Positions 9,070-18,079 are shown, counted from the first letter of the stretch. The stretch: 64,000 bases of DNA from Actinospica durhamensis (GCF_018139695.1 NZ_JAGSOG010000003.1:41123-105122), one strand, 5' to 3'. The notes: a model not told the origin generated them from the letters alone. Program-made: numbers and translations.

Positions 9070-9630
9070 GTGAAGCGCAGAATCGTGATCATCTCCGGTG
9101 CGCCGGGCTCCGGGAAGACGACGCTCGCCGGGCCGCTCGCGGCCGAGCTCGGCCTACCGCTGTTCACCAAGGACACGGTCAAGGAGACCCTCGACGACAT
9201 GCTCGGCGACCAGCGCAGGGACGGCGTCGAGTGGTCGAGCCGGCTCGGCGCGGCGGCGATGGAACTGTTGTGGCGGTTGGCCGGTGACGCGCCGGCGTGT
9301 GTGCTGGAGGCGAACTTCCTTCCCGGCCATGAACGCCAGCGGCAGAAGCTGTCCGAGCTGACGCAGGGCGGGCTGCTGGTCGAGGTCTACTGTGCGTGCC
9401 CTGCGAAGGTGGCCGACTCGCGGTATCAGGCTCGGCACGGCACGCCCGCTCGACACCGCATACATACCAACAACATGACGCTCGAGGGGTATGCGGCGTA
9501 CGCCGGTCCGGTCGGGCTCGGGCCCGTGGTCGAGGTCGACACGACGACGCGCATGACTGTCGCGGAAGTGGCCGAGCGGGTGCGTTCGGAGGCCGTCAAG
9601 GCGGGCCTCGGGCTCACGCACGGAGAATGA
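9070..9630 (+). CDS. AAA/P-loop kinase-like NTPase
   Basis: 186 aa. The Walker A motif ISGAPGSGKTT lies at residues 8-18, followed by LFTKDTVKETLDDML, as in small nucleoside or antibiotic kinase-like proteins of the AAA_33/zeta-toxin class; a lid-like RYQARHGTPARH segment follows. It probably phosphorylates a small molecule. GTG start; the ribosome site is weak. It is 35 bp after murE and just before an NAD(P)H quinone reductase homologue on the same strand. The substrate is unknown. Confidence 0.7.
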   Translation: MKRRIVIISGAPGSGKTTLAGPLAAELGLPLFTKDTVKETLDDMLGDQRRDGVEWSSRLGAAAMELLWRLAGDAPACVLEANFLPGHERQRQKLSELTQGGLLVEVYCACPAKVADSRYQARHGTPARHRIHTNNMTLEGYAAYAGPVGLGPVVEVDTTTRMTVAEVAERVRSEAVKAGLGLTHGE

Positions 9631-9634
9631 GCAC

Positions 9635-10234
9635 GTGAGTCACGTCCACGTCGTATACACGCACCCCGGCAACCGGGGCTTCACGCGCGAGATCCTCGAC
9701 GCGTTCCTCGGCGGTCTTGAGGAGGCGGGCCACACGTACACGGTCTCTGATCTGTACGTGATGGGGTTTCGCTCGGAGCTCACGGCGGCGGAGTACGAGC
9801 GTGAGTCCGGCTACCGTGCGGACGCTCCCGTTCCCGACGACGTCGCTGCCGAGCAGGCCAGGCTGGATGCCGCCGATGCGTGGGTGTTCGTCTACCCGGT
9901 GTGGTGGGCCGATTGTCCGGCGCGGCTCAAGGGCTGGTTCGACCGGGTATGGACAGTGGGGTTCGCGTACAAGGGGCCGGGCGCGCGGGTGGTGGATAAG
10001 GCGCTGGTGCTGTGCACGGCCGGGTACAGCATCGCCGAACTCGAGGCGTCGGGCTGCTATCAGGCGATGAAGACCGTGATGCTGACCGATCGCATCGGGC
10101 AGCGGGCCCGGTCGAGTGAGTTCGTGGTCTTCGGCGGCTCGGTGCCGGGTAAGGACGCCAACGGCGCCGAGCGCTGGACCGTGGAGAGGGACCGACATTT
10201 GGCGCACGCAGCAGCCTTGGCCCGGTCGATCTGA
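9635..10234 (+). CDS. NAD(P)H dehydrogenase (quinone)-like flavoprotein
   Basis: 199 aa flavodoxin-fold oxidoreductase. VVYTHPGNRGFTREILDAF forms the FMN/FAD phosphate loop, and FVYPVWWADCPARLKGWFDRVWTVGFAY is the characteristic motif of the NQO1/YwrO/MdaB family. Members pass two electrons from NAD(P)H to quinones or nitro compounds. GTG start 5 bp after the previous gene, with GGAGAA overlapping its stop codon, so the two are likely co-transcribed. Confidence 0.85.
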   Translation: MSHVHVVYTHPGNRGFTREILDAFLGGLEEAGHTYTVSDLYVMGFRSELTAAEYERESGYRADAPVPDDVAAEQARLDAADAWVFVYPVWWADCPARLKGWFDRVWTVGFAYKGPGARVVDKALVLCTAGYSIAELEASGCYQAMKTVMLTDRIGQRARSSEFVVFGGSVPGKDANGAERWTVERDRHLAHAAALARSI

Positions 10235-10266
10235 GTCGAGCGGATCGACGCACACCGTATACACCG

Positions 10267-10908
10267 TCAGGCTACATCGAGGATGATGTCCTTCAGCTCG
10301 ATCAGAGCATCGATTCGATAGCTGGCCTTCGAGAAATCCTGCGTTTTCGCGAATTCGTTAAAGACGATGGCACAGTCGATACCGGCCGCCACTGCCGAGT
10401 TGAGTCCTCTGGATGAGTCCTCGACGACGAGGGTCTCTTCCTTGGCGGCCCCGAAGCGCTTGAGACCGGTCAGGTACGGCTCCGGGTGCGGCTTGGCGAG
10501 CTGGTAGTCTTCGCGAACCAGGACGAAGTCCATGAACTGCCTGATGTGCCGCTTTTCGTGGATGGTATCGAAATCCACACGCTTCGCCGTGGTCACGATG
10601 GCCATGCGGACGTGCTTGGACAGTTCGGCGAGGGCTTCGACGACGCCTTCGATCTCGATGGATTCCGTTCTCAGATATTCCTGGTAGTAAGCGTCGCGTG
10701 CCTCACGCTGCTTCCCGATGGTCTGTTCGTCGATGCCTGCCGCCCTGGCTTGCACCCACGTGCCCAAACCCTGGTTCATGTCCCTGAGGTACTGGTCCTT
10801 GTCCAAAGCCACGCCGATGTCCGCGAGTGCGCGTTCTCCGGCTTTGAAGTACCAGAATTCGGTGTCCACCAGAACGCCGTCATGATCGAAGAGTATGTAC
10901 TTTCTCAC
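10267..10908 (-). CDS. HAD-superfamily hydrolase, phosphatase-like
   Basis: 213 aa. Motif I is FDHDGVLVDTE at residues 8-18; motif II is around IVTTAKR (about 104); motif III/IV are KPHPEPY and VVEDSSRGLNSAVAAG (about 139-172). This is the class of beta-phosphoglucomutase/phosphoglycolate phosphatase-like enzymes with an alpha-helical cap. It directly follows the transketolase gene (24 bp) on the same strand, so a sugar-phosphate substrate is plausible. Its codon usage is a little less GC-rich than its neighbours. Confidence 0.8.
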   Translation of the reverse strand: MRKYILFDHDGVLVDTEFWYFKAGERALADIGVALDKDQYLRDMNQGLGTWVQARAAGIDEQTIGKQREARDAYYQEYLRTESIEIEGVVEALAELSKHVRMAIVTTAKRVDFDTIHEKRHIRQFMDFVLVREDYQLAKPHPEPYLTGLKRFGAAKEETLVVEDSSRGLNSAVAAGIDCAIVFNEFAKTQDFSKASYRIDALIELKDIILDVA

Positions 10909-10932
10909 CGTTGATCCTGTTCATGGTCCTGT

Positions 10933-12813
10933 TCAGCCGTGGACGAGGGCGCGTGCCGCGGCGACGATGTGCGTGGCGGAGATGCCTGCCGCGTCGAGTG
11001 TCTCATGCGGCTCTCCGGAGCCGGGCAGCGAGCGGACGGCCAGGCTGCGCACCGCGGCCGGGGCATCGTGCGCGGCAAGGGACTCGAGCACGGCGGAGGC
11101 GAGGCCGCCTTCCGGGTAGTGGTCCTCGGCCACCACGATCCGGCCGGTCTCCGATGCGGCCCGCACCAGCGTGGCGGCGTCCACCGGCTTGACCGAGTAC
11201 AGGTCGATCACCCGGGCCGCGATGCCCTCCTCGTCGGCCAGCACCTGGGCCGCCGCGAGCGCCTCGTACACGGTCACCCCGGCCCCGATCAGCGTCACCT
11301 GGTCCTGGCCGGAGGAGATGAGCGTCTTGGACCCGCCGACCTCGAAGCTCTCGCCGTGCGGGTAGAGCACCGGGTAGGCGCCGCGGGTGATGCGCAGGTA
11401 GGAGACCCCGGCGAGTTCGACCATCACGGCGGCCAGCGCCGCGGTCGAGGTCGCGTCGGCGGGGTAGAGCACCGTCGAGCCGTGGATCGCGCGCAGCGAC
11501 GCGATGTCCTCCAGCGCCATCTGCGAGGGCCCGTCCGGACCGATCTCCACGCCCGCGTGCGATCCGACCAGCCGGATGCTGGTGCCGCTGATACCGGTCA
11601 TCCGGATGAAGTCGCTGGCCCGCGCGAAGAAGGCCGCGAAGGTCGAGGCGAACGGCGCGTACCCGCGCACCGCCACGCCCACCGCGGCCGCCACCAGCTG
11701 CTGCTCGGCGATGAAGGCCTCGAAGAACCGGTCAGGGTACTGTTTCGCGAACAGCTCGGCGTAGGTGGAGTTGCTCACCTCCGCGTCCAGGGCCACCACC
11801 CGCGGGTCGGCCCCGAGCGCGGCCAGCGCGTCGCCGTAGGCCCGGCGGGTGGCCACCTTCTCACCCTGATCCCACCGGGGCAGCTGCACGACGGCGCCCC
11901 CGGCCGCGACCTGCCGGACCTCGCTCGGCTCGGGCAGCGGGCCGCGCACCCGGATGTCGCCGGAGGCGCCGAGTTCGGCCAGCGCCCGCTCGGCCATCTC
12001 CGCCGGCAGCGGTTTGCCGTGCCAGGACGGGCTGTCCTCGATCTCGGAGAAACCCTTGCCCTTCACCGTCTTCGCCAGGATCGCGAAGGGCCGGTCGCTC
12101 TCACGGGCCCGCGCGAGCGCCTTGTCCACCTGCTCCACGTCGTGCCCGTCGATCACCACGGCTTCCCAGCCGAAGGCCTCCGCCTTGCGCCGATAGCCCT
12201 CGAGGTCCCAGCCGTGCGCGGTGGCGCCGCGCTGGCCGAGCCGGTTGACGTCCACGATCGCGGTGATGTCGGCGATCCCGGCCGAGGAGGCCCGGTCGAA
12301 CGCCTCCCATATCGAGCCCTCGGCCAACTCGCTGTCGCCGCACAGCACCCACACATGCGCGTCACTGTGGTCCAGCCGGGAGGCCGCCCAGGCCACGCCG
12401 ACGCCGTAGGGCAAGCCCTGGCCGAGCGAGCCGGTCGCCACGTCCACCCACGGGAGAATCGGCGTCGGATGCCCCTGCAGCCGGTGGCCGTGCCGACGGT
12501 AGGTGGTCATCAGCTCTTCGTCCTCGACCACGCCCACCGCCTTGTACACGGAGTACAGCAGCGGCGAGGCGTGCCCCTTCGAGAAGATCAGGTGGTCATT
12601 CGCGGCCGAATGCGGATCGTCCCAGTCGTAGCGCAGGTGGCGGGTCACCAGTACCGCAAGCAGGTCCGCCGCCGACATGCTCGATGAAGGGTGGCCGCTG
12701 CCCGCGCTCGTGGAACACCGAATGGAGTCCGCCCTGAGCTGGCCGGCCAACTCCCGCAGCGCCGCCGCATCCGCGGTGGGAGTCAGCGTCTGGCGCGATG
12801 AATCATTCGTCAT
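10933..12813 (-). CDS. tkt: Transketolase (single-chain)
   Basis: 626 aa. The TPP-binding N-terminal domain shows GHPSSSMSAADLL, ATGSLGQGLPYGVG and the metal/TPP motif GDSELAEGSIWEAFD followed by VDVNRLGQRG; the pyrimidine domain has DAEVSNSTYAELFAKQYPDRF and the catalytic-type glutamate in FIAEQQLVAAAVG. The length and motif layout resemble the shorter, animal-like/archaeal-type transketolases rather than the roughly 690-aa E. coli enzyme. It transfers two-carbon ketol units in the pentose phosphate pathway. It seems to form an operon with the downstream HAD phosphatase. Such extra copies can supply erythrose-4-phosphate for aromatic metabolism; a link to phenazines 40 kb away is speculative. 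Confidence 0.88.
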   Translation of the reverse strand: MTNDSSRQTLTPTADAAALRELAGQLRADSIRCSTSAGSGHPSSSMSAADLLAVLVTRHLRYDWDDPHSAANDHLIFSKGHASPLLYSVYKAVGVVEDEELMTTYRRHGHRLQGHPTPILPWVDVATGSLGQGLPYGVGVAWAASRLDHSDAHVWVLCGDSELAEGSIWEAFDRASSAGIADITAIVDVNRLGQRGATAHGWDLEGYRRKAEAFGWEAVVIDGHDVEQVDKALARARESDRPFAILAKTVKGKGFSEIEDSPSWHGKPLPAEMAERALAELGASGDIRVRGPLPEPSEVRQVAAGGAVVQLPRWDQGEKVATRRAYGDALAALGADPRVVALDAEVSNSTYAELFAKQYPDRFFEAFIAEQQLVAAAVGVAVRGYAPFASTFAAFFARASDFIRMTGISGTSIRLVGSHAGVEIGPDGPSQMALEDIASLRAIHGSTVLYPADATSTAALAAVMVELAGVSYLRITRGAYPVLYPHGESFEVGGSKTLISSGQDQVTLIGAGVTVYEALAAAQVLADEEGIAARVIDLYSVKPVDAATLVRAASETGRIVVAEDHYPEGGLASAVLESLAAHDAPAAVRSLAVRSLPGSGEPHETLDAAGISATHIVAAARALVHG

Positions 12814-12840
12814 GCGTTGTCATCCCATTCGGACGCGGCA

Positions 12841-12854
12841 TCGAAGCGCTTCGA
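12841..12854. promoter_or_regulatory. Perfect 14-bp palindrome upstream of transketolase
   Basis: TCGAAGCGCTTCGA lies 27 bp upstream of the transketolase start codon. It is fully self-complementary and has the central CG of LacI/GalR-family operators. It is a likely repressor site for the transketolase-HAD operon; the regulator is not adjacent. Confidence 0.5.
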
Positions 12855-12966
12855 CCATGTGATCGTTCCCAGTGTCGGTGAGTCGCAGATCGCTGTCAAG
12901 AACAGGATCTACAGCCGAGTTCCGGGAATAGGACAGCCGGGAATCGACGCAGCCGAGGTGCTCCCG

Positions 12967-14133
12967 TCAGCTTTTCCGCCTGCGGATAAGGTCCTCGAAC
13001 TCGAGCCCGTCCAGGATTTCGAGCTGGGCCACCTCTCGTCTCAGACTGCTGAGACCGAGTTCGGCTTCGGTCCGACCGGCGGCCGCTCCAGTGGAGTCGT
13101 GTTCCAAGTACGTCGACGGCACGAGGAGGGCTCCTGCGGCTGCCAGGACCACACCAGCACTGAGCCAACTACCCAGGTGGAAAAGAACAAGTCCGAGCGC
13201 CGCGGCAGCCGTAACGACAGACGGCCCCACGATACGCACGAGGCGTCCGAACTGCCTGCGCCTCGCGGCGAGCAGCGCTTCTTCCTCCAGCGCCACCAGG
13301 CGCATCTGCGCCTCCCGCAGCCGCTCGCGAATGGGCGCCTTCAACTCGGCCGTCCGCGTGCCCAGCCACGCCTCCAGTTCCTCGCGGTCGTCCCGGTCGA
13401 GCAGGGAACGCAGTGCCTGCACGATGGCCAGGGTGTACTCGTTGCCCTCCTCGAGGTCGAGCGCCAGCGAGCGGCGTGCGTACGCGCGGACGACCTCGGC
13501 GTTCCAGGGGATGGGGCTGAGGTAGCGCGCGACTTCCATGAAGTCCCGGAAGGACTTCACGAACTCCGGCAGCATCTTGTTCAGCAGGACCCAGGTGCGG
13601 TGATACTGCATGTCCTCACGGAAGAGGGCCTTGAGCCGCTCCACGCCCGCCGCGGACATGGGGTCGTACTCGCTCACGATGACGACGCGGTCCGAGACGC
13701 TCTCGCTGATGGCCACCGCGGCGTACTCGTCCGACCCGGCCTGGGCGTCGAGGAAGATGTAGTCGTAGGTCTCCCGGTACTCTCGCACGGCCGCGTACAG
13801 GGCGGCACGGTAGGCCTCGAGCGGGACGTCCTCGGTGTTCTGAAAGCCGTACGTCGCCGGAAGTACGTCGAGGCGGGAGGAGATCTCAGTGGTGAAGAAC
13901 CCGAACCGGTCGTACTCGAACAGCCCCCTGGGCGGTTCGACGGCGGAGGCGTCGTCTCGCGCCTCGACGATCTGGTTGAGGTAGAGCAGGGTGAGGCCGT
14001 TCGTCGCGGCATCGGTGTCGATCATCAGGACTCGCTTGCCCATCGAGGCCAGGAAGGTGCCGAAGGCCGCCACGAGGATCGTCTTGCCCGAGCCGCCCTT
14101 CGCGCTGGCCATGCAGTAGACCTTCGCGCTCAT
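12967..14133 (-). CDS. ParA/MinD-like ATPase with C-terminal membrane segments
   Basis: 388 aa. The deviant Walker A of the ParA/MinD class is present (SAKGGSGKTILVAAF, residues 10-24), with MIDTDAATNG as the A'/switch region and YIFLDAQAGSDEYA as Walker B. After the ATPase domain (about residue 260) comes a charged helical stretch, then two hydrophobic segments at about 295-345 and a soluble tail. Partitioning ParA proteins have no such membrane tail, and no parB is adjacent. Its start overlaps the stop of the upstream gene as ATGA, so the two proteins are likely made together. A membrane-anchored switch ATPase of unknown purpose is the best description. Confidence 0.7.
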   Translation of the reverse strand: MSAKVYCMASAKGGSGKTILVAAFGTFLASMGKRVLMIDTDAATNGLTLLYLNQIVEARDDASAVEPPRGLFEYDRFGFFTTEISSRLDVLPATYGFQNTEDVPLEAYRAALYAAVREYRETYDYIFLDAQAGSDEYAAVAISESVSDRVVIVSEYDPMSAAGVERLKALFREDMQYHRTWVLLNKMLPEFVKSFRDFMEVARYLSPIPWNAEVVRAYARRSLALDLEEGNEYTLAIVQALRSLLDRDDREELEAWLGTRTAELKAPIRERLREAQMRLVALEEEALLAARRRQFGRLVRIVGPSVVTAAAALGLVLFHLGSWLSAGVVLAAAGALLVPSTYLEHDSTGAAAGRTEAELGLSSLRREVAQLEILDGLEFEDLIRRRKS

Positions 14134-14789
14134 GCCACCGCCTCCGGGTCGTCCTGGGCCGCGGACTTCTCCGGCACACCCGATGTCGGCGCTGTCCCGT
14201 TGGATCCCGGGGTTCCGCCGACGGCCGGTTGGTCCGACCGGTCGGGCGGGCCGGCCATCCAGGTCGCGGCGGCGCTGCGGCTGGCGCCGATGGCCGCGGT
14301 GGCGGCGGCCTGGTTGAGTACCGGCGAGGTCGGATGGAGTTCGTTGATGACCTCGATGAAGGCCTCGGTGAGCTCCGCCGCGCTGCTCGGCCGGAATTTG
14401 ATCAGCTGGATGTAACCGTTGATCTTGAAGCTCGTGCTGAGGAGCCGATCGTGCGCCTCGGTGATGCTCTTGGTCTGCTCCGCGAGGTATCCGGCCTGGC
14501 AGCAGGGGTCGCCCTGGAAGACCAGGTACGCAGATCGGAATTTCAACATCAGGGAGTTGTTCTTCTCGTCGAGCTCCATCAGCATGCCCCCGATCTTGGC
14601 CTGGTAGCCGCCTTCCAGACTCGCGTTCGCCAGCTCAGCGCTTTTCATCTTGGCCTTCAGATTCGCCGAGCCCTCCCGCAACGAGAGCGGATAGGCGTCA
14701 CTGACGTCGCGGTGGACGAACTTCGTGGTCTTGTCGGGACATTTCACCCGCTTCAGCTTCGGCCCCACGCGCGATCGGTCCCCTCCCAT
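14130..14789 (-). CDS. Hypothetical partner of the ParA-like ATPase
   Basis: 219 aa from ATG 14789; an in-frame ATG at 14894 would add 35 residues, and neither start has a clear ribosome site. No family is recognised. The N-terminal half has KVKCPDKTT-like basic and Cys residues (written here as seen: KRVKCPDKTTKFVH) and helical charged repeats; the centre reads FRSAYLVFQGDPCCQAGYL; the C-terminal 50 residues are Ala/Pro/Gly-rich and likely disordered. The pattern AYxVFxxDPC recalls helical adaptor domains in predicted actinobacterial conflict or signalling systems, but this is an impression. It overlaps the ATPase gene by 4 bp. Confidence 0.55.
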   Translation of the reverse strand: MGGDRSRVGPKLKRVKCPDKTTKFVHRDVSDAYPLSLREGSANLKAKMKSAELANASLEGGYQAKIGGMLMELDEKNNSLMLKFRSAYLVFQGDPCCQAGYLAEQTKSITEAHDRLLSTSFKINGYIQLIKFRPSSAAELTEAFIEVINELHPTSPVLNQAAATAAIGASRSAAATWMAGPPDRSDQPAVGGTPGSNGTAPTSGVPEKSAAQDDPEAVA

Positions 14790-14900
14790 GGTGAAGATCT
14801 GGCTGCAGAGTAGAGTCCGAACAAGGCCGGGGTCTCCGTGTTCTCCGAATCGTTGCAGAGCTCCTGCGGGACCCGCCGTAAAGATCATCAGCATGGTTGA

Positions 14901-15446
14901 ATGCCGGGCATGCCGACGATGCCCGACCCGCCGCCGTTCTCACGTATCAAGATCCGTACCAGTGCGCTGGTCTTCTGCGGTGACGAGGTCGCGCTGATCC
15001 GGCGCGAGCGTGCGGATTCGGTGCACTACACCACGATCGGCGGGAACGTGGAGGACGGCGAACCGCTCCCGGACGCGCTGCGCAGGGAGCTGGCCGAGGA
15101 ACTCGCCCTCGACCTCGATCAGGCTGAGGGCGGCGAGCTGCTGTGGGTGCTCGATCAGCGCGTCTCACGGCCCGGTCCCACACCGCCACCGCGCAAGCTG
15201 CATCTGATCCACCGCTTCCACGTCACCCCGGCGGTGCGCGCGGGCCTGGCCGTCCAGGAGCTCGACGAGCAGCCCGACGGCTCACCCGAGGTCGGCACGA
15301 TCGCGTGGGTCGACTACCGCGAAGCCGCCGACCTGCCGCTGTTCCCGCCCATCGGCCCGGTTCTGCGCGCCCTCGCCGATCCGCGCGCTCCCGTCACCGA
15401 CGCCGCACTGGAGGCGGTGACGGACGCGAACTACACGTGGGTGTGA
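14901..15446 (+). CDS. Nudix hydrolase
   Basis: 181 aa. The Nudix box GGNVEDGEPLPDALRRELAEE lies at about residues 50-70 and fits GX5EX7REUXEEXGU, apart from a Leu near the end of the consensus. The box binds Mg2+ and cleaves a nucleoside diphosphate linked to another group. The N-terminal SALVFCGDEVALIRRERADSVHYTTIGG is typical of the ADP-ribose/NDP-sugar pyrophosphatase group. The start could also be ATG 14919. It is divergent from the ParA-partner gene. Confidence 0.8.
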   Translation: MPGMPTMPDPPPFSRIKIRTSALVFCGDEVALIRRERADSVHYTTIGGNVEDGEPLPDALRRELAEELALDLDQAEGGELLWVLDQRVSRPGPTPPPRKLHLIHRFHVTPAVRAGLAVQELDEQPDGSPEVGTIAWVDYREAADLPLFPPIGPVLRALADPRAPVTDAALEAVTDANYTWV

Positions 15447-15540
15447 GCAGGGGCGCGGGCGCGCCGATGCGGGCCGCGGACCGTCGGACACGCGATATTC
15501 CGTGGCCTCACATCGACGTGACGTGGTAGGACTGGCGCTC

Positions 15541-16140
15541 GTGTTCGACTTCGAGACCGTATACCTGGCCCGGCACGGGCAGACCGAGTGGAACGTGGAA
15601 GGCCGGCGGCAGGGGCGGCTCGATTCGCCGCTGACGCCCACGGGTCTCGCGCAGGCGCGGCGAAATGCCGAGGACGCCCGCGCCGAGCCGATCGACGCGC
15701 TGTTCTGCAGTCCCATGGGACGTGCCCGGACCACCGCGGAGGTGTTCGCCGCAGCCTTGGGGCTGGCGGCACAGGTGGTGGAGGAGCTCGCCGAGGTCGA
15801 TCACGGGCGGTTGTCCGGGCTGGTGCGGGCGCAGGTGGAGGCGGGTTGGCCGGGGTTCGAGCAGGCGCGGGCGCGCGACAAGTACTTCTGCCGGTTTCCG
15901 GATGGGGAGAGCTATGCCGACGCCGATGCGCGGGCCGCTCGGGCGCTGGAGGCGATCGCCGGCTCAGGTGCGCGTCGTCCGCTGCTCGTCTCGCACGAGA
16001 TGATCGGCCGGATGCTGCTGAAGAACCTGGCCGGGCTCTCGCGTACCGAGGCGCTGGCGCTCAGCCACCCGTCCGACCTCGTGTACAAGGTGCGCCCGGA
16101 CCGGCGCGAGTTCGTGGCGCTGTCCCCGGCCACGGCGTGA
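15541..16140 (+). CDS. Histidine phosphatase (phosphoglycerate mutase-like)
   Basis: 199 aa from GTG 15541, chosen because GGTAGGA lies about 9 nt upstream; the frame is open back to 15502. The catalytic motif LARHGQTEWNVEGRRQG at residues 7-23 holds the phosphorylated His; CSPMGRARTTAE and the late LLVSHEMIGRMLL supply the second His and phosphate pocket. Members dephosphorylate sugar phosphates, nucleosides or cobalamin intermediates. The substrate here is not evident. Confidence 0.82.
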   Translation: MFDFETVYLARHGQTEWNVEGRRQGRLDSPLTPTGLAQARRNAEDARAEPIDALFCSPMGRARTTAEVFAAALGLAAQVVEELAEVDHGRLSGLVRAQVEAGWPGFEQARARDKYFCRFPDGESYADADARAARALEAIAGSGARRPLLVSHEMIGRMLLKNLAGLSRTEALALSHPSDLVYKVRPDRREFVALSPATA

Positions 16141-16280
16141 CATCCAGGATTACGCCGCACGACGCCATCTGTTCACCTTCGGCACGGAGTTGCGCGTCCG
16201 GCGGCCGGTAGCGTGGGGTGTACGCGATCCCCCGTGATCCACCGTGATTTCCCTGATGGAGAGATTGGAGCGGCGACGCG

Positions 16281-16919
16281 ATGCGCGATGCCTACCACGA
16301 GCAGTTGGACTCGGTCGGTCACACCCTGGTCGAGATGGCCGGTCTGGTCGGCCGCGCCCTGTCCCGGGCCACCACGGCGCTGCTGGAGGCGGACCTGGCC
16401 ACCGCCGAAGCGGTCATCTCCGCCGACGACGCCGTGGACGCGCTGCACCGCGAACTCGACGTGCGCACCCTGGACCTGATGGCGCGCCAGCAGCCGGTGG
16501 CCGGCGACCTTCGTACCCTGGTCACCTCGCTGCGGATGAGCGCCGACCTGGAGCGGATGGGCGACCTCGCCCGGCACATCGCCAAGGTCGCCCGGATGCG
16601 CTACCCCGAGCACGCCGTGCCGCAGGAGCTGCGCCCGATCTTCGAGCAGATGGGCGAGATCGGCGCGGAGCTCGCGGAGAACGTCGCGCGCATCGTCGAG
16701 GACAAGGACGTCGAGGCCGCGCGGGGCATCGAGGCGCGCGACGACGCGGTCGACCGGCTGCACAGCGCGGTGTTCATGGCCCTGCTCGCCCAGGACAGCC
16801 CGCACACCACCGAGTCGGCGATCGACGTCACCCTGCTCAGCCGCTACTACGAGCGCTTCGCCGACCACGCCGTCTCCGTCGCCCGCCGCCTCGTGTTCCT
16901 CGTCACCGGGGAGCAGTGA
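16281..16919 (+). CDS. phoU: PhoU phosphate-transport regulator
   Basis: 212 aa, all-helical, with two copies of the PhoU repeat: residues about 8-95 containing RQQPVAGDLRTLVTSLRMSADLERMGDLARHI and about 115-205 containing LLSRYYERFADHAVSVARRL. The E/D-R-(M/F)-x-D-(L/H)-A metal-binding motif occurs in both halves. PhoU links the Pst transporter and PhoR to keep the Pho regulon off in high phosphate. No pst or phoR/phoP genes adjoin. A GTTCACC sequence at 16171 resembles one PHO-box unit but is not repeated convincingly. Confidence 0.9.
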   Translation: MRDAYHEQLDSVGHTLVEMAGLVGRALSRATTALLEADLATAEAVISADDAVDALHRELDVRTLDLMARQQPVAGDLRTLVTSLRMSADLERMGDLARHIAKVARMRYPEHAVPQELRPIFEQMGEIGAELAENVARIVEDKDVEAARGIEARDDAVDRLHSAVFMALLAQDSPHTTESAIDVTLLSRYYERFADHAVSVARRLVFLVTGEQ

Positions 16920-16970
16920 CGGCAGGCGTCCACCCCCGGCCCCGCCGCTCTTTATGCTCATGGGCGTACG

Positions 16971-17831
16971 ATGGCGGAGCAGGGGGCGCGCACAGGTGCG
17001 CCGGGGGACGCGGGGGACGGCGAGCGCGGTATGGCTTCGGTGGCGAAAGGCGGCGTGGCCGGGGGCTACGGCCCTGCTGAGGAGCGCAAGCTCGCACTGC
17101 TGGTACTGCGTATCCAGCTCATCCTCGCCGCCCTGATGACGCTCTCCATCGGCTGCTTCGCGATACCGGCTCAGTTGGCGGCGCAGCGCTACGACTCGGC
17201 GCCGCGCTGCCCGGGCACGACGCAGGGGCCGAATTGCGTCGCCTCCGTTCCGGTCACCGTGTCCTCGATCGATCAGGGGGGAGACGAGCGGGACACCTCG
17301 TACTGGCTGGAGCTCACCGGGATCGGATCGGGGCAGACGACGTTCACCCCGGCCGGTTCCAATCACGGTCTCCACGGCCTGATCGCTCAGGTGAAGCCCG
17401 GGCAGCAGGTCACGGCGACGGTGTGGCACGGCGACCTGATCCAGTTGGAGTCGGCCGGCACGGTCAGCGTGGACAGCGGTTCTCCGGACATCCGGGCCCG
17501 CAACTGGCTCGGCGGCTTCGCGATCCCGTGCAGCTTCCTGCTCGGCTTCGTGATCATGTACGTCGGACGGCGCCGCCCGGGCCGGCGCGCCAAGGCCCTC
17601 GGGATGGGCGTGGGCCTGCTGGTGATCCTGAACGGGCCGGCGTTCCTGTTCCTACAGTACGCATTGACGGACAGGCCGAGTCCGCTGCTGGCGTTGGCCA
17701 CCTTGGCCGGTGTCGGCGCGATCGCCGCCGGACTGTGGGCACTGAACGCGTGGGGGACGCGGCGCAACAACCGGAGACTGGTGGAAATGCTCGAGATGCG
17801 CGACGCGGTGCCCGCCGACTCGCGCTTGTAG
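16971..17831 (+). CDS. Membrane protein of unknown function
   Basis: 286 aa. A Gly-rich cytoplasmic N-terminus is followed by a membrane segment at about 43-67, an extracytoplasmic domain of about 110 residues with two Cys (PRCPGTTQGPNC), and three hydrophobic segments near 180-200, 210-228 and 235-258. The tail is basic (GTRRNNRRL). The layout resembles actinobacterial DUF3592-like membrane proteins, but no firm family call is possible. It lies 51 bp downstream of phoU on the same strand. Confidence 0.6.
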   Translation: MAEQGARTGAPGDAGDGERGMASVAKGGVAGGYGPAEERKLALLVLRIQLILAALMTLSIGCFAIPAQLAAQRYDSAPRCPGTTQGPNCVASVPVTVSSIDQGGDERDTSYWLELTGIGSGQTTFTPAGSNHGLHGLIAQVKPGQQVTATVWHGDLIQLESAGTVSVDSGSPDIRARNWLGGFAIPCSFLLGFVIMYVGRRRPGRRAKALGMGVGLLVILNGPAFLFLQYALTDRPSPLLALATLAGVGAIAAGLWALNAWGTRRNNRRLVEMLEMRDAVPADSRL

Positions 17832-17848
17832 CGCTCGGGCATCGATCC

Positions 17849-18079
17849 CTACTCGACAGGCTGAGTCTCAGCCGGCGCCGACGCGTCCACCGCGCTGTCA
17901 CCGGCGTGGGGGCGGCTGTATGTCAGCAACTGGAAAAGGCGCTGCCGCACTGCGTACGCGGTCCCGCGCAACAGATCGCCTTGGGCCGCGGCGGGCGCCT
18001 CAACGCGCTCGGACCTCACCGCTTCGCCGGCGGCACCGACCGCAAGGTCGGTGGACACCATCTCCACGAGCTGCGACAT
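17849..18079 (-). CDS. Possible small hypothetical protein
   Basis: 76 aa from ATG 18079; AAGGGG lies about 6-8 nt upstream. The composition is plausible for protein: LVEMVSTDLAVGAAGEAVRSE, then LLRGTAYAVRQRLFQLLTYS. No family recognised. It could be a real small cytoplasmic protein or a chance frame. Nothing nearby supports a role. Confidence 0.3.
   Translation of the reverse strand: MSQLVEMVSTDLAVGAAGEAVRSERVEAPAAAQGDLLRGTAYAVRQRLFQLLTYSRPHAGDSAVDASAPAETQPVE

Noticed and set aside
16171..16192. PHO box upstream of phoU
   Set aside because: Only one GTTCACC-like unit is visible; the second 11-bp unit does not match, so PhoP binding is not supported.
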